64,000 nt of DNA from Liolophura sinensis (Eukaryota; Mollusca; Polyplacophora; Chitonida; Chitonidae), in NCBI RefSeq assembly GCF_032854445.1, contig NC_088300.1:33337608-33401607 (forward strand), read 5' to 3'. The notes beneath the pieces are model-generated. The model searched no databases and was not told the origin of the DNA. It saw nothing but the letters and a program-made list of their open reading frames with translations. Below, one piece after another: positions 36,680 through 49,100 of this stretch (positions are counted from its first letter, which is position 1; the number at the start of each line of letters is the position of its first letter). The translations under genes and the position numbers were made by a program.

Positions 36680-39600
36680 TCATGGGGATATATCTACAGA
36701 TTTTGATAGACGTTTAAAGAGTAAGGTATCCGATTTTCCAGACTGAATCCGCATTCTATCCCAGGTATCCTCAGCAGTCTGGAGCTCCAGGTTATCAAAG
36801 TCTGCCAGGCCATAAGGATCGGTACCGAGGCCAGCAAACCCATTTGTTGGAGAACGAGGAATGGTGCAGTTGATGAGAGAATGGCCGTTGAAGAACGCGT
36901 AAGCCATATTTCCCTGAAAACATAATTCCGTTTTGTTGATTGATTTGCTATCCTTGTAAACCTTAGAAAAACTGCTTTACTTGAATTTTGGCATTCTGGA
37001 AACTGATAGTTTTTCTAACTGTTTAGATTGTCCATATCATATTATAAAAAAAACCCTTAAAATGCCATGTCTAACTTATAACCGTAATATTAAGGCAAAT
37101 GGAAAGAAACTCATTTATAATGCAATTTACCTCAAGCAGCAACCCTAATGTCATCCAATCTCCAGTAATTTCTACGGAACCTTGCGACAAAATCTTCTGA
37201 CGAGCTAAAAAGATACCAACAAGCAAAAAAAGAAAGAAAAAAAACTGTATACTATGGAATTCTGTTCCTTTCTGCAATCAATTATTCTGGATTTTGCCAG
37301 CAGGTAAAGATAGACTGTGTAAGAAAATAGATCATAAGTAGATGTTGCATGTTCATTTCTTATTAATGAACAGTAATGAATTAATGATCATGACAACCAA
37401 TTCCAAAGTTGAAAAATCGGAAGTGGGAATAATAAGTTTGAGCTAATCATCATTCGTACTTAAAGGTATAGTGACAATTCCAAGAGTAACTCTATTAATT
37501 TATTAAGGTTATCCAAAATACGAGTGACAGCCATATAAAGGAATACAGTGTCATTATTTTTCGTCTAATTAATTCTTTGAAAACATTTTTACTCGAAATT
37601 ATAGCGGTTAGGTTACAGATGTAAGAGGGAACCACTTCCATTTGCCAGATGCATAGCCAGTCCCGCTTTTCATTTAGGCTTGTTAATAAAGGACATCAGC
37701 GGTGAACACTTAAAAAGGTAATTTGTCTGGTTATGTCCAAAAAACTTGTCACATAAAATACTCATTAAATTTTATGTAACACTGGAAGGATATTTAATTC
37801 AAATATGATAGGTAATGTCTCATATAAGCTACACTAAAGAAACCAATCTCTTAATTTTAACGGAAAGTCTGTTGTCCGAGTGATGCTAAAATGTCTTCTC
37901 TTATAACATAATATTCTGTCATATTCAACATACAATCCTGTCTGTGGAATATAATCTTAATGTTAAATTAATAGAATGTATGGGTTATATTTAACAGAAC
38001 AATCTAATGCTATAGAAGAATACATTCTAGTATCAACTCATACAACGGTCGTTCTGTTAAAATTAACACATTCATTTTTTTTAGTGTATCCTGTATCATT
38101 GCCCCATTGTGGAAGGTCACATGTAACCTGAAGGTCTTGCCATGCTGTAGGAATGATGTTAAAGAAGCCCAGTAAACATTAGATTCGTTGCAATCATGGT
38201 TAAGCCATTTTTTATGGAAACTCTTGTTTGCTAGTTTGCCCCTGCTCGAGATAATACCATAATCTTCTGTTCATGACAACACTTTGGTAATATTCCAGAA
38301 TATCAGTTTTTTTTATTGTATTGCATAAAAAAGCATAGATACTCCGAAAAATAGAAGTTGCGTATTTGACGTGTGAATATTTCAACAGGGTTGTATTTGG
38401 TTTATTTGGGTTATCATCGTATTCTGAATATGACAAGTAGCATTTTGTCGAAATACTAAAATGTTAATTATGGGACCTTTCGATTATTTTTGGAGAATCC
38501 ACGCTATTGCCCTGTGGTAAGCTTATTGGTGGATCAAGAAGACTTTGTACCTATTATCTGTCATGTAAACCATTACGATATCTGCTTAAATTTAAGTTTA
38601 ATGACAAACTTTTGACAAACTTACCCAAATCATTCGTTAATTCGTATCTGCTAGTTTTTGGGTATATGAAGAAGAAGACTCCCAACGCAGGGTTCACTAG
38701 ACAACCACCCCGGTCAATTCGGGCGCCCACATACACTGCGTTAGTGCCATTAACACTCCCCACCCTGGCATCCACATGAACGTAAATATCCCTCCTGAAG
38801 GAAAAAAAACATGTATGTACTTACTCTAGCTATTTGATATAAAGGATTTAAAAGGGCCTAAAATGTATAACATCCTCGTATACTTTGGCAACTTTTGCTA
38901 TTTATTTACCATTAGTTTAGCTTTAGCACCGTGTATTGAGGTACCAGTTTCCTGCCTCGGGTATTTGAGCTTTCCATTTTTTTTAAAATAAAAATTATAA
39001 CATTTTCCAATAGTTTCTCTAACACTTCAGATTGTTGTGAAAAACGTTAATTTTCACCTGGGATTAAGATAGACACCTATGTTTGACTACTATTTTGTCA
39101 CCCCTTACACACCAAAGGTAGTTGCCAATGACGTTGATCGTGGTGTTTGCCGGGTACGCCCTTCCCCAGCACCAGTACACAGGGTGATGTAGCACCATCT
39201 GTCTGGCTACCTGGCCGTGGGGTGGGCCTACCTCCGCCACCTCCCAAGCACCTACTTGTTGAGCCATGTTGTAGGGCTTCGCTGAGGGAGCATAATCTGT
39301 TTGAAGACAAAATGGCATAAAGTAGGTTGGTGAAGGTATAGTTGATCAAATGACATAAAGAAAGTGGGTGAGGGTATAGTTAATCAAATTGCATAAAGTA
39401 GGTGGGTGAAGGTAGGCCTATAGCTGATCAAATTGCATGAGGTAGGTGGGTAAAGGTATGGTTATCAAATGACATAAAGTAGGTGGGTGAAAGTGTAATA
39501 GATCAAAAGACCTCATATAGGTGAGTGAAGGTATAGTTGATCAAATGACGTAAAGTAGGAATGTATAGTGAAGTTCCCAACATCAAAACAATTGATTAAT

Positions 39601-42600
39601 TTATTAATATGATTGTTATATAACGCCATGCTTATGATGTTTTAACCAATATGATGGTGATCAGTTTTATACATGCTGTTGGAAGAAACCAATGTGCCTC
39701 TTGTAAGTTACGGTCGAACATTCGTACGTGTGATGTACAGATACACATATGCACACCATGGTGTGGACAGTGTGCCGTCAGCTGTTTACTGCCACTAACG
39801 TCCCGTAACAACTGAGCATGAGTGAATCAGTCCAAAGCCACGTTTGAACCATAATCCATACAGCTCATGCGTCGCTCACTACCTTTTGTTCTACATCACT
39901 GCCACCAGTGAACAAGTTTTACCGTTGGAGCCTGGGAGGCGCACATTTAGTCTTAGTCTCATCACTTGTGTCCTCCCAAGGAACTAATTAATCAGGATTC
40001 ATCAGTAAACTTGTTTTAGGTGTTGGTTAGAACTGTGTTGCACATACTGAGAATGCGTGTGTATAAAGTATTATTGCAGACAAATGTTGAGACGGATTGT
40101 TGGTGTTTTGTGACACCACTTCCTGCCTCATCACCTTGACCCCAGTGACATCGGCGTTGTTCAAAATTTCTGTACAAAGTTGCCTATTGGTGGCAGTGAT
40201 GTAAAGTGAAAGAGCGACGCATGCGCTGTAAGAAGTATGCGTTTGAACTCGCACTCCATGTGTCTTACAGTTGTGTGCGAGTGCGAAAGGGTTCCTGACG
40301 GAACCAAAGAGCAAAATCAATTGTTAGATGATCCTTTTTTCCTAATTCCCAATTTCGAACAGCGGATCGACAACGACGGCTGGAAGTACATGCATTACGT
40401 GATTTGCTTTGTACACAGGAATTATCGCACGTTAAAGCGTATTCATGTCATATGTCGTATACTAGAATCTATGCGTATACCAGCCGTCATTCAAAATGTA
40501 CCTTCCAGGTCAATGATCACAAGGCAAATTCCCAAAACGGCGTTTAATACAATCATTTTAATGATTTTAATGATGTTGGAAAGGCGCAAGGTGACTGAAA
40601 TCAGTACTCAAATCGTGTACCATGCTATGATGTAGACAATTAAATATGTAAAGATCACGACTACCTCATTGCTCATTCGGACAGAAATCCTGTTAGTTGT
40701 GTCTGGACTTACAATTAAAACAATCTCCATATCAACATATACCAGGGACAAACTCGCTTCAGTTCAACGCATTTTGAAGTTGATGATCTTAAGTCGTATG
40801 CACCGGCGTCTTGTGGCCGTGCGGCGGGTTACAGAAATTACCTGCTCTCTACAGGTATACGGCATGCCCAAGCACTAAGGCCAATTGTTTAAATTGATGT
40901 GTTGTCATTCTGTCGATAAAGCTTGCTGTTTGATGTATTTATTGATTTGATTGGTGTTTTATGCCGTACTCAAGAATATTTCACTAGTACGACGGCCGTC
41001 AGCATAATAGTGGGAGGAAACAAGCCAGAGCTAGCTGAAATTGTTTGTTGTAATGCAGATTTCATTAAACTCCAAGATGAATGAATGACCTAGGATTAAC
41101 GACATATTGGCAGTACTTCAGTCGTACCGTAACGAAACCTGAATCATAAATACTTGTTGTCCATCGATGTTAGGCTAAGCATACAAAAAATAAACGAATT
41201 ATCACATTCCATGGATTGCAATTTTGGGACGGTTGTACCAGTATTTTAAACAGAAAATTACCTTCAAAGTCATCTTTATATGGCAGAGGAAATGGCTTGG
41301 AGTGTGGGGGTTCGGGGGCAGTGCCCTTCTGTCCGGTAGTGAGCGTGGTAAGAGTGTACATCTCATTTACCCCTAAGGTTATTGTCACCATCATATTGAC
41401 CACCTGATCAAGTGAGAAAATCAAAAATTATGAGGGTCGACGGGAAATCTCTAATAACTAATTTCAGTGAAGATTATGGTAGTCTGACCTTTTATTGTGA
41501 CATAGAACCTCGCTGATGCAACGTTATACTAAAAAATTCTTCACATATGGAGATGCATTCGAACAGTGACGTTGTTGGTGTTGCACTGATCGGTCGATGT
41601 ATTCGAATAAGCCAGTGATTTTACCAGTTAAAAAAGCTGCAGTCGAAGCAGCGTGTGCTATATTCGAACACTTGACTTCATTGATCAAGGACCCGAAGTT
41701 TTGAATCAGAGACGATCGTCGTTATAAATTATATCAGGATCACCACGTAGTTACACGAACACCCGACATCAGACAATGTGCAAGAAAACAGCAACCACGC
41801 CTGCTGCTTACTCTGCTTTGGATGTACTTTAGGAAGTTTGCAATATACCTGACGAATGCCATGATTTCTTGAGAGCACATCATGATCGCGGAAACAGGAG
41901 GTAAAACACGTTCATGCTGATGTTATTTTCTGAATCTGCCAGTCACACATACCTGCACCGGGGCTTTTGCGGTGAAGGATGTACTGCTATTCTGACCGGA
42001 TGCGAACTTCGTGCGCCACACATTCAGCACACTAATGTCTGCCTGTTAAGAAAAGAAAGACAAGTTTATAGTTTCAGTACAATGCTATGATAACGATTCC
42101 TACAAAAATAATTCCGACGCATATGCTTTCAGTTAACACCACGAATTGTAGACGTTATGGTGAATGTATCATTTGGTATACTACTTTGACGGTTGTTCAT
42201 GGATTATTTTTTTTCCAAATTCTTCATTAATACAGAAACGCGCAAATTAAGGAATTAAAGAAATCCAACGAGAATTGTATTAGAACATTTTCACGGACAG
42301 CTGAAATGCAAGATTGTCAGCAGAAAGGAATGGTACGACACAACTTATTTTGTATCTTTATATCGACAGTACAATACTTTCAACTTTACCACAGAGTCAA
42401 CTGGCTTAGACCAGAATGCTAACATCTTAAATGGGTTTTAAAATACTGTGCCAAGTTATATACCCACGTATTTGTGGAGCGTACAGTTGTCGGTTTTATG
42501 AAGCATACTTAGTGTTAAGTAGCCCTTAGCAAAGTGCACTTTATATCTCTACAACATACGTCGTCATGGTAGTTAAGGGCAAACTTAGCTAAGTGAGCTT

Positions 42601-45600
42601 CACGAAATCGGTGCCAGGGATTTCTTTATTTATTTGACTGTCGTTTTACGAAAGAGTTTTTCTCTGTACGATGGCGTTCAATTTTATGAATGGAGTTTAG
42701 AACGCGCATCTAGCCCAGGCCCGACAATTCCTGACCGACATTATAGAGCGGCAAATAACAGTGATACTCATTTTCAAAAGTCATATATCGATACTCACGA
42801 AACTGCCAGTCAGTTTAAAGGTGGCTGTTTGGGGAAAGACGTTCCGTTGCGATGGCAAGCTTTGTGTGTACCAGTTATGACCTTTCACCTGGAGAATATA
42901 GAACACAGAATACAGTCACAGCATTACAGTTTTTGTCTTTTGTTTTATTTGTAATGGACATTCAAAGGTTTTTAAGATACTTGTGACTAAAGCTGTAGAT
43001 CCTTGTCGTGACTTACGTCATCTTTTCTTTTTGGGTATGTTATCATATGCAATAACTTTAAGGGTAACAATACTCCCATTAGATTTCGCACATCATCAAG
43101 AACATTTCAAACTTCCCGATATATTTTTGGCGATAAACAAGCAATCCTTGTTTACCTAGTTCCATCTAGACTCGACCCATTTTCCCTCAAGCCTATTTAC
43201 TTCATCTGTCATGTATAAAGTTTCGTTAGCTGATATTTTCTTCAAATTCGACAGATTGTTGTCATGTATGACTATTTAACGTTTTCATGTACTGTTAGTC
43301 TGCGGACCTTTGTGAAAGCATAACAGACCCTGTTATATGTGTACAGCGCGGACCGGGTCGAAAGCACCTTGTTCAATGCTTCGTTTATTTCATTGGCTGT
43401 TAATTCTGTGTTTAAGAATAGTTGAATCCACCTGGAACGTATATAAGCCGTGTTTTCTGTGCAGAGAGGGGGTATTTTTGCTGCATCCACTGGGAGCCAG
43501 GAGAGTGTGCGACGCTCTCGTATCGAGTCCATTATATTGATATGAGCTGGCGATGCCAGTTTCGTTTGGGAGGACAGATTTCTATGCCGGCACCGTTTGT
43601 GTACCACAGTTGTACTGATGTCTGGTTTAAGTGAATTTCTGCGGAAGTCACGTTTATTGGTGTTCGGATCTTTATTATGATTATACAGTTAACACGCTAG
43701 TTAACACAGTGGCTAGTTTTGCAAAGGACGTTCGTTCTGCCACAAGGTGACATTACTCTACGTCTCTGAACGGCTCGTTTGTGAGTTTCTGCGGGAGCTG
43801 CGACTGTTCTAAAGTGGATTATACCTCCATGCCTGGATTTACCCTATGTTGTGCTCTGCGAGTGTGACGTCATTCAAAGGCTTGACTGTTCCAGTTCTGT
43901 GTAACCTGTGTACTGTGTTCGCGTTCGCTAACCTAGCGAAGTACCTGACTGGGACAATTTGTGACTTGTGTGAATTGTGTGTTTATCCCATGGTCTTTAC
44001 GTTGGATCTCCTGAAATACGTTCCTTGGGATATAAAGGTGAACTGGAAACTTTAAAAGACCGGTAATACTGATGTGTATGTTTTTTTATGTTGTTGTTGT
44101 TGAACGGTCTGTAAAACTGTACGTCTCATTTTATATATAAAGCATTGTTTACATTGTAATATTGAGTCACTGAGTCTGTTTTCTGTTGCTGTTTTCAATA
44201 CCGTAACAGAAATTGGGGGCTTGTCCGGGAACTGATTGTTTCCCTTTTGTTTTGCACCGGATATTTGAAGCTAAACATATGTGAGAAGCGATTGTTTAAT
44301 TTTAACGGTGAATGATTCAGTGGCTAAATATTCTGTTGCTGTTTTCAATACCGTAACATTGTTCACATACTTGAGATATTATTGGGCCGGTGCAGACGGC
44401 AGTTTCTATGACGATGGTCAACGCTCCCGTGTTCCGGTCAAAAAGGCTGACGTAACTTCCGCCGTGCGCGAGGTTGCCGACCCCGAAACCATGTGCCAGG
44501 TAGGTCCATCCGGGCTTTGTGAACTGAGTCGTGTGAGCTGTTAACGAATCGTATAATTTTTTTCGTAAATAATTATTATGAGATTTTAACTAATGACTGG
44601 AGTAGGCATATCTCAAAGAACCTATAGAACAAAATATACGCATTAAAATCAGTCAGATTCAAGACAACTTTCGTGTGACTGACGTGTCTCATTTCAAAAT
44701 ACATGGTCAGTTAATTCATTGGACTGTTGATTTGGGACTAGGTTAATTCGGTGTCAAACATTTCAGGATCGGTATTATTTATTTATTTGAAATTTTACGC
44801 CATATTCAGGATTGGTATTAACACATCAGTACGATCTTGAAACCTGCTCAGTCGGTCAACGGTTCATTTTGTAGCGTTCAAGTGACAACCCTTACAAAAC
44901 ATAAAATAAAGAGTGCAAGGGGAGTTAAACCAACAATGATCAAAAGGGCAATGTAATAACTGGCATCTGGTGACAAGTAAATTGTGTACAGGAGCGTAGT
45001 GCTGCCACTTAATATTAAACTTCAACCATGTTTTCATGTGGCGATTAATGTTAATGTAATCATAATAGGACCATAACAACTGTTATGTGACAAAACTGCA
45101 GCAACCTGGCACACAGGTGGATCAGCGACACTGTCGTGATTCTGAATGATGTTAATTTGGTTAAGTTTTTTAGTTTAAGAACAGGGGGTCATTTCCAGGC
45201 TTGTTTTACCAGTGACCCAAATCTGCTCGTTTACGTCGTAGTTTCCACTCCAAGGCTCAGCAGCTTCCATGATACCGGCGGGGAAGTCGGGCAGGCCGTA
45301 GTAAAATGAAGCTATCGGACTCCAAGATATAGTTCTGGAACATTCAGAGAAATTACGCAAAGCGTTTTAGTAAGGTCGATATCCATATTATTTTAAAAAT
45401 TATTGTGTTTTTTTTTGGTTAATATATTCGTATTTCCCAAGAAACTATTTTTTCTTTATGGCCACGGTTCATGCACGTAAATGTAGTTTCTATATCCACC
45501 ATACAATATTTGAGGAGCCTTGCAGGAGAAAAAACCATGTGTTTTTGGTTTAATAACACCGATGAGACAAGGTGACGTGGTGCCTCAAGAAAAAAACATG

Positions 45601-46020
45601 AGTATTTGCAAACGCCTCTCGATATGACTGAAGAAATCTCGAGCATGCGCTGTGGAACTGTTTTGGTACTGTGTTCAAGTTTTTCAGGCTGTAATTCTGC
45701 GCTAAGAATCACGTTGAAGCAAACCACTAATACTCAGGTTAGTGGTATAGAAAAGGTCGATGATACTCTTACCTATACGTACATGTTTCACAACCCAGTC
45801 AGCCATCTCGCGAACGCCTACTATCTATCCAACAACGTTCTGAAGTACATGTATCGTAATATAAACCCACAGTACTTACGACGTCATTAAGCCGGTGACA
45901 TAATTCCGGTTTAACATCTGAAAAATTTAAAAGAGACATTAAAAAAGAGTGATTGGTACACTAAAACCTGATCCCATAAACACTTTCGCTTACAGTGGAT
46001 ATTTAGAGTTATTAACCAAA

Positions 46021-46102
<82 letters not shown>

Positions 46103-49100
46103 ACTTAAATTCTTTGGTTAATAACTCTAAATGTATATTTATCTACAGTGGAAGTGTTATCAGTATTATTTTCAGAAGAGAGTTCAGTAGGTTTGACCAT
46201 GAGACATGCAATTTCATGGTGGATATCCACGACGATTATGATGTTCAGTGACTAAACATTAAGGTTACATTTAAAAAAACCTAAAAAGTAACATTCCCGA
46301 TAAAAGTGTATAGCTATTGACTGTATAATCCACGACGTGTACGATTATCTCGCACAAGTCAAAATATTCGGTTTTTCATTTCAACTGGGACGTGTATATT
46401 CCCGTGTCCTGTCGGCGATGTCATATGCGTTTGCTCACTGGGTTATCTCCCTTTGTTCGGTTGTGAAAACAAAGCTCACATCACTGAAGAGATTCGCCTA
46501 TACGTGGGTCCTAATAAAAAACAAGTAAATAATAATAAACTTACCGCACATCGGCATGCCACACTACCAACGTGGTCTTCAGATGCCCAGAGTGGTTTCC
46601 CCGTGGAAAGAGCTTCGAGTGTGGAGATTGTATTCGGATAATGAGTTCTACAAAAGCAACATGTTCCCACAAATATATCCATGTCATAGAATGTGTAGAG
46701 TAAAAAAGGAGTTGTCTGGATTTTTGCACCTTATTATTTAGTCATTTGTCGCGTAGAAAGTTCAAAAGGAATGTGCATGTATTAGAGAAAGCCTTCAATG
46801 TACACCTATTAACATCCTTACCAGCACAGAAGAAACATAACTGCTCAAATACAGCGTCTGCAGACTTGGTCATGAATTTAAGTTAAAGTATTTGCCGGGT
46901 TTGTGACAAGGTGAGGTGGATTGCACCGGGGCCTATCCGATTCCCTCAAGTCATATACATCAAAATGGAGATTAAATTCTTGAATACGGTCTGAAACATC
47001 GATGAAATAAATGAGTATAGAAATCCAATACAACTGAGACGAATTGCTGTTCTACAACTCCTGCAAACTTGAATTGACCTACCCAAGAAAGTCCACGACT
47101 TCGGCCAACTCAGGATCCGCCAAGACGGCGTCCGCGAACTGCCAGCTAAAGTCATCTGCCGCACAGATTTTTACGTCCTGCAGGCCGTGCTGATCAAGGG
47201 TTTGCCTCAACGTCTGTGGTAGGATTTAACCAGAATTTATTATTCAATACCATATACCATATAATACCATATACAGTTCGATGCAACGTTTCTGTCAGGC
47301 TAGTGAGCGAATTTCTCATAGTTTGAAGGGAAAATAAGAAAGAGATTTTTTGTTGTTAGCATATGATAAAGCCTTTCTTTTTACTATGTGCACATAGGTG
47401 TGTTACCTTGATATAGGTTGTGCTGTAGTTTCTTTCGTTCCAAATCTGGAATTTAGACAAAGGCGGTTGTAAATGAAGACTTTTTGATGAATGACGAAGC
47501 ATATAGAAGATACAGTGTCAGGTAAAAGAACTGCATTTACAATCGATCAGAGATAAAAGATGTACATCGAAATTACAATCCAGACAAAAGAAGCACTCTG
47601 AAATAACAGTCCCAGACAAAAGAAGTATACGTTGAAATTACAATCCAAAATAGAAGAAACAGAATAACATAAAAATCCCGATTTTTACAGGCATGTTTAA
47701 TACTACTTCACAATTCATCTCGCAAACAAAAAAATTAAACTGAAGTTTCCATTCTTTTGTGACTTGTGACCCCTTCGGTTGCTTAATGGTTAGAGTGTTC
47801 GCTTAGAAGTCAGGAGACCTTGGGTCAAACCCTGGTCGGGTCATGCCAAAGACTTTAAAATGGAACTTGCTGCTACATCGCTTGCCGCTCAGCGCTGAGA
47901 GGTTAGAGCAAGGAAATAGGACTGGTTGGCCCGATGTCAGTATAATGTGACTGGATGGGGTTCCATATCTGGTGTCTTCGGCATGATACTTCAGTGGTGG
48001 CAGCACTTTGGCGGTATGGACTCGCCCTGCCACAAGAAGACACAGTATATATACACACACTTAATGATTTCTCGTCGTCATATGATTGAATAATTGTTAA
48101 GAACGACGTAAAAACTGAAGCTTACATACAATCATACATGTGTTCGTTTCAACAAAGAAACGTCTTTGTAACATGCTATTGGTGACGGAAGTCGGGTTAC
48201 CCTTTTGTTAGATACCTAACATGCCCGCTAGCCCGCTGAATCAACGTAAGCTGGAATCAAACCTGTTTCCTCAAATGCTTTTATTCAATGTGCCAGCTTA
48301 CCACATAACAGTTTGTCAGACTGATCAGTATTTAAACGTTTATACGTTGTACGTTATGTCCTTGAGATTTTAATGGGAAAACAACGACCCGGACTTACAC
48401 CGATAATGTCTATGGTCAGGTTGTAGTGAACCTTAGCGCCATTAATCCACCGATAAACATAGTCCGCGGTGACTTCTGGGTTGGCGTAGGCGTTAAAGGT
48501 ACCGTTACCAATCCAGTAAGGAAATGACCAGGGTAATCCGTACAGTAGGATGTCGGGGTTCCTCTGAAAAGCGATTCATCAAAATTATACGTTAGCCTCA
48601 AACGCTAAAGAAACTGTGTTGAGAGAGCCAAATAAGATACATAGGTAATAACAGAAAGAATGGGTGTTTGTTCACCTGTTTCAAAATACATGACTTCAAA
48701 CCATGTATTCTTTTTTTTAGCTGCATTCAACGGCCTAATGTAACTGCTCCTCGTTCTTATCTTTACCGGTGATGTTTTTCACGATCATGGGGTACATATA
48801 TAAAATGCGCATGCGTCACAGCTTCTGACAATTTCCGTCTTTATAGTGATCATTAAGGAAAGTCTCTCTAGTATCTCAAGGATCAATTCCTTCTATTCAA
48901 GCGTTTCTCACTTTTCTCTATCTCTGTTGGCACTATGGTTTATGAGTACGTTTGGATCTGTGACAAAACAAATCCGTCGTCCATTGTGCATGTACACTGT
49001 GAAAGTGATACTTCAGCAGAGACCTTAGAATTCGATTATCAGAATGTACCCACGGTCCAAAATGGCCACCTGTACAAGTTATACTAAACTTTAGTGCGTA

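Larger units (their letters stand above)
23905..36808. repeat. Right copy of large tandem duplication (part matching 1-13475)
   Basis: This is the partner of 1-13475. Homology stops inside the last exon of GALC-A, near 36808 here and 13475 in copy 1. If the event was a simple tandem duplication, the unit is about 23.3 kb (13476-36808) and includes the RLR2 CARD exons. Copy 2 has its own extra AT-rich sequence around 34160-34960 and about 85 extra bases near 30897-30980. Confidence 0.93.

Noticed and set aside
40237-40635. 132-codon open frame in a GALC-A intron
   Set aside because: No recognisable motif and it begins at the border of a MITE. I see no splice or promoter support; a TE-derived fragment cannot be excluded.
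43272-43607. 111-codon open frame on the - strand
   Set aside because: It lies wholly inside the LTR, antisense to it, and has no family signal.
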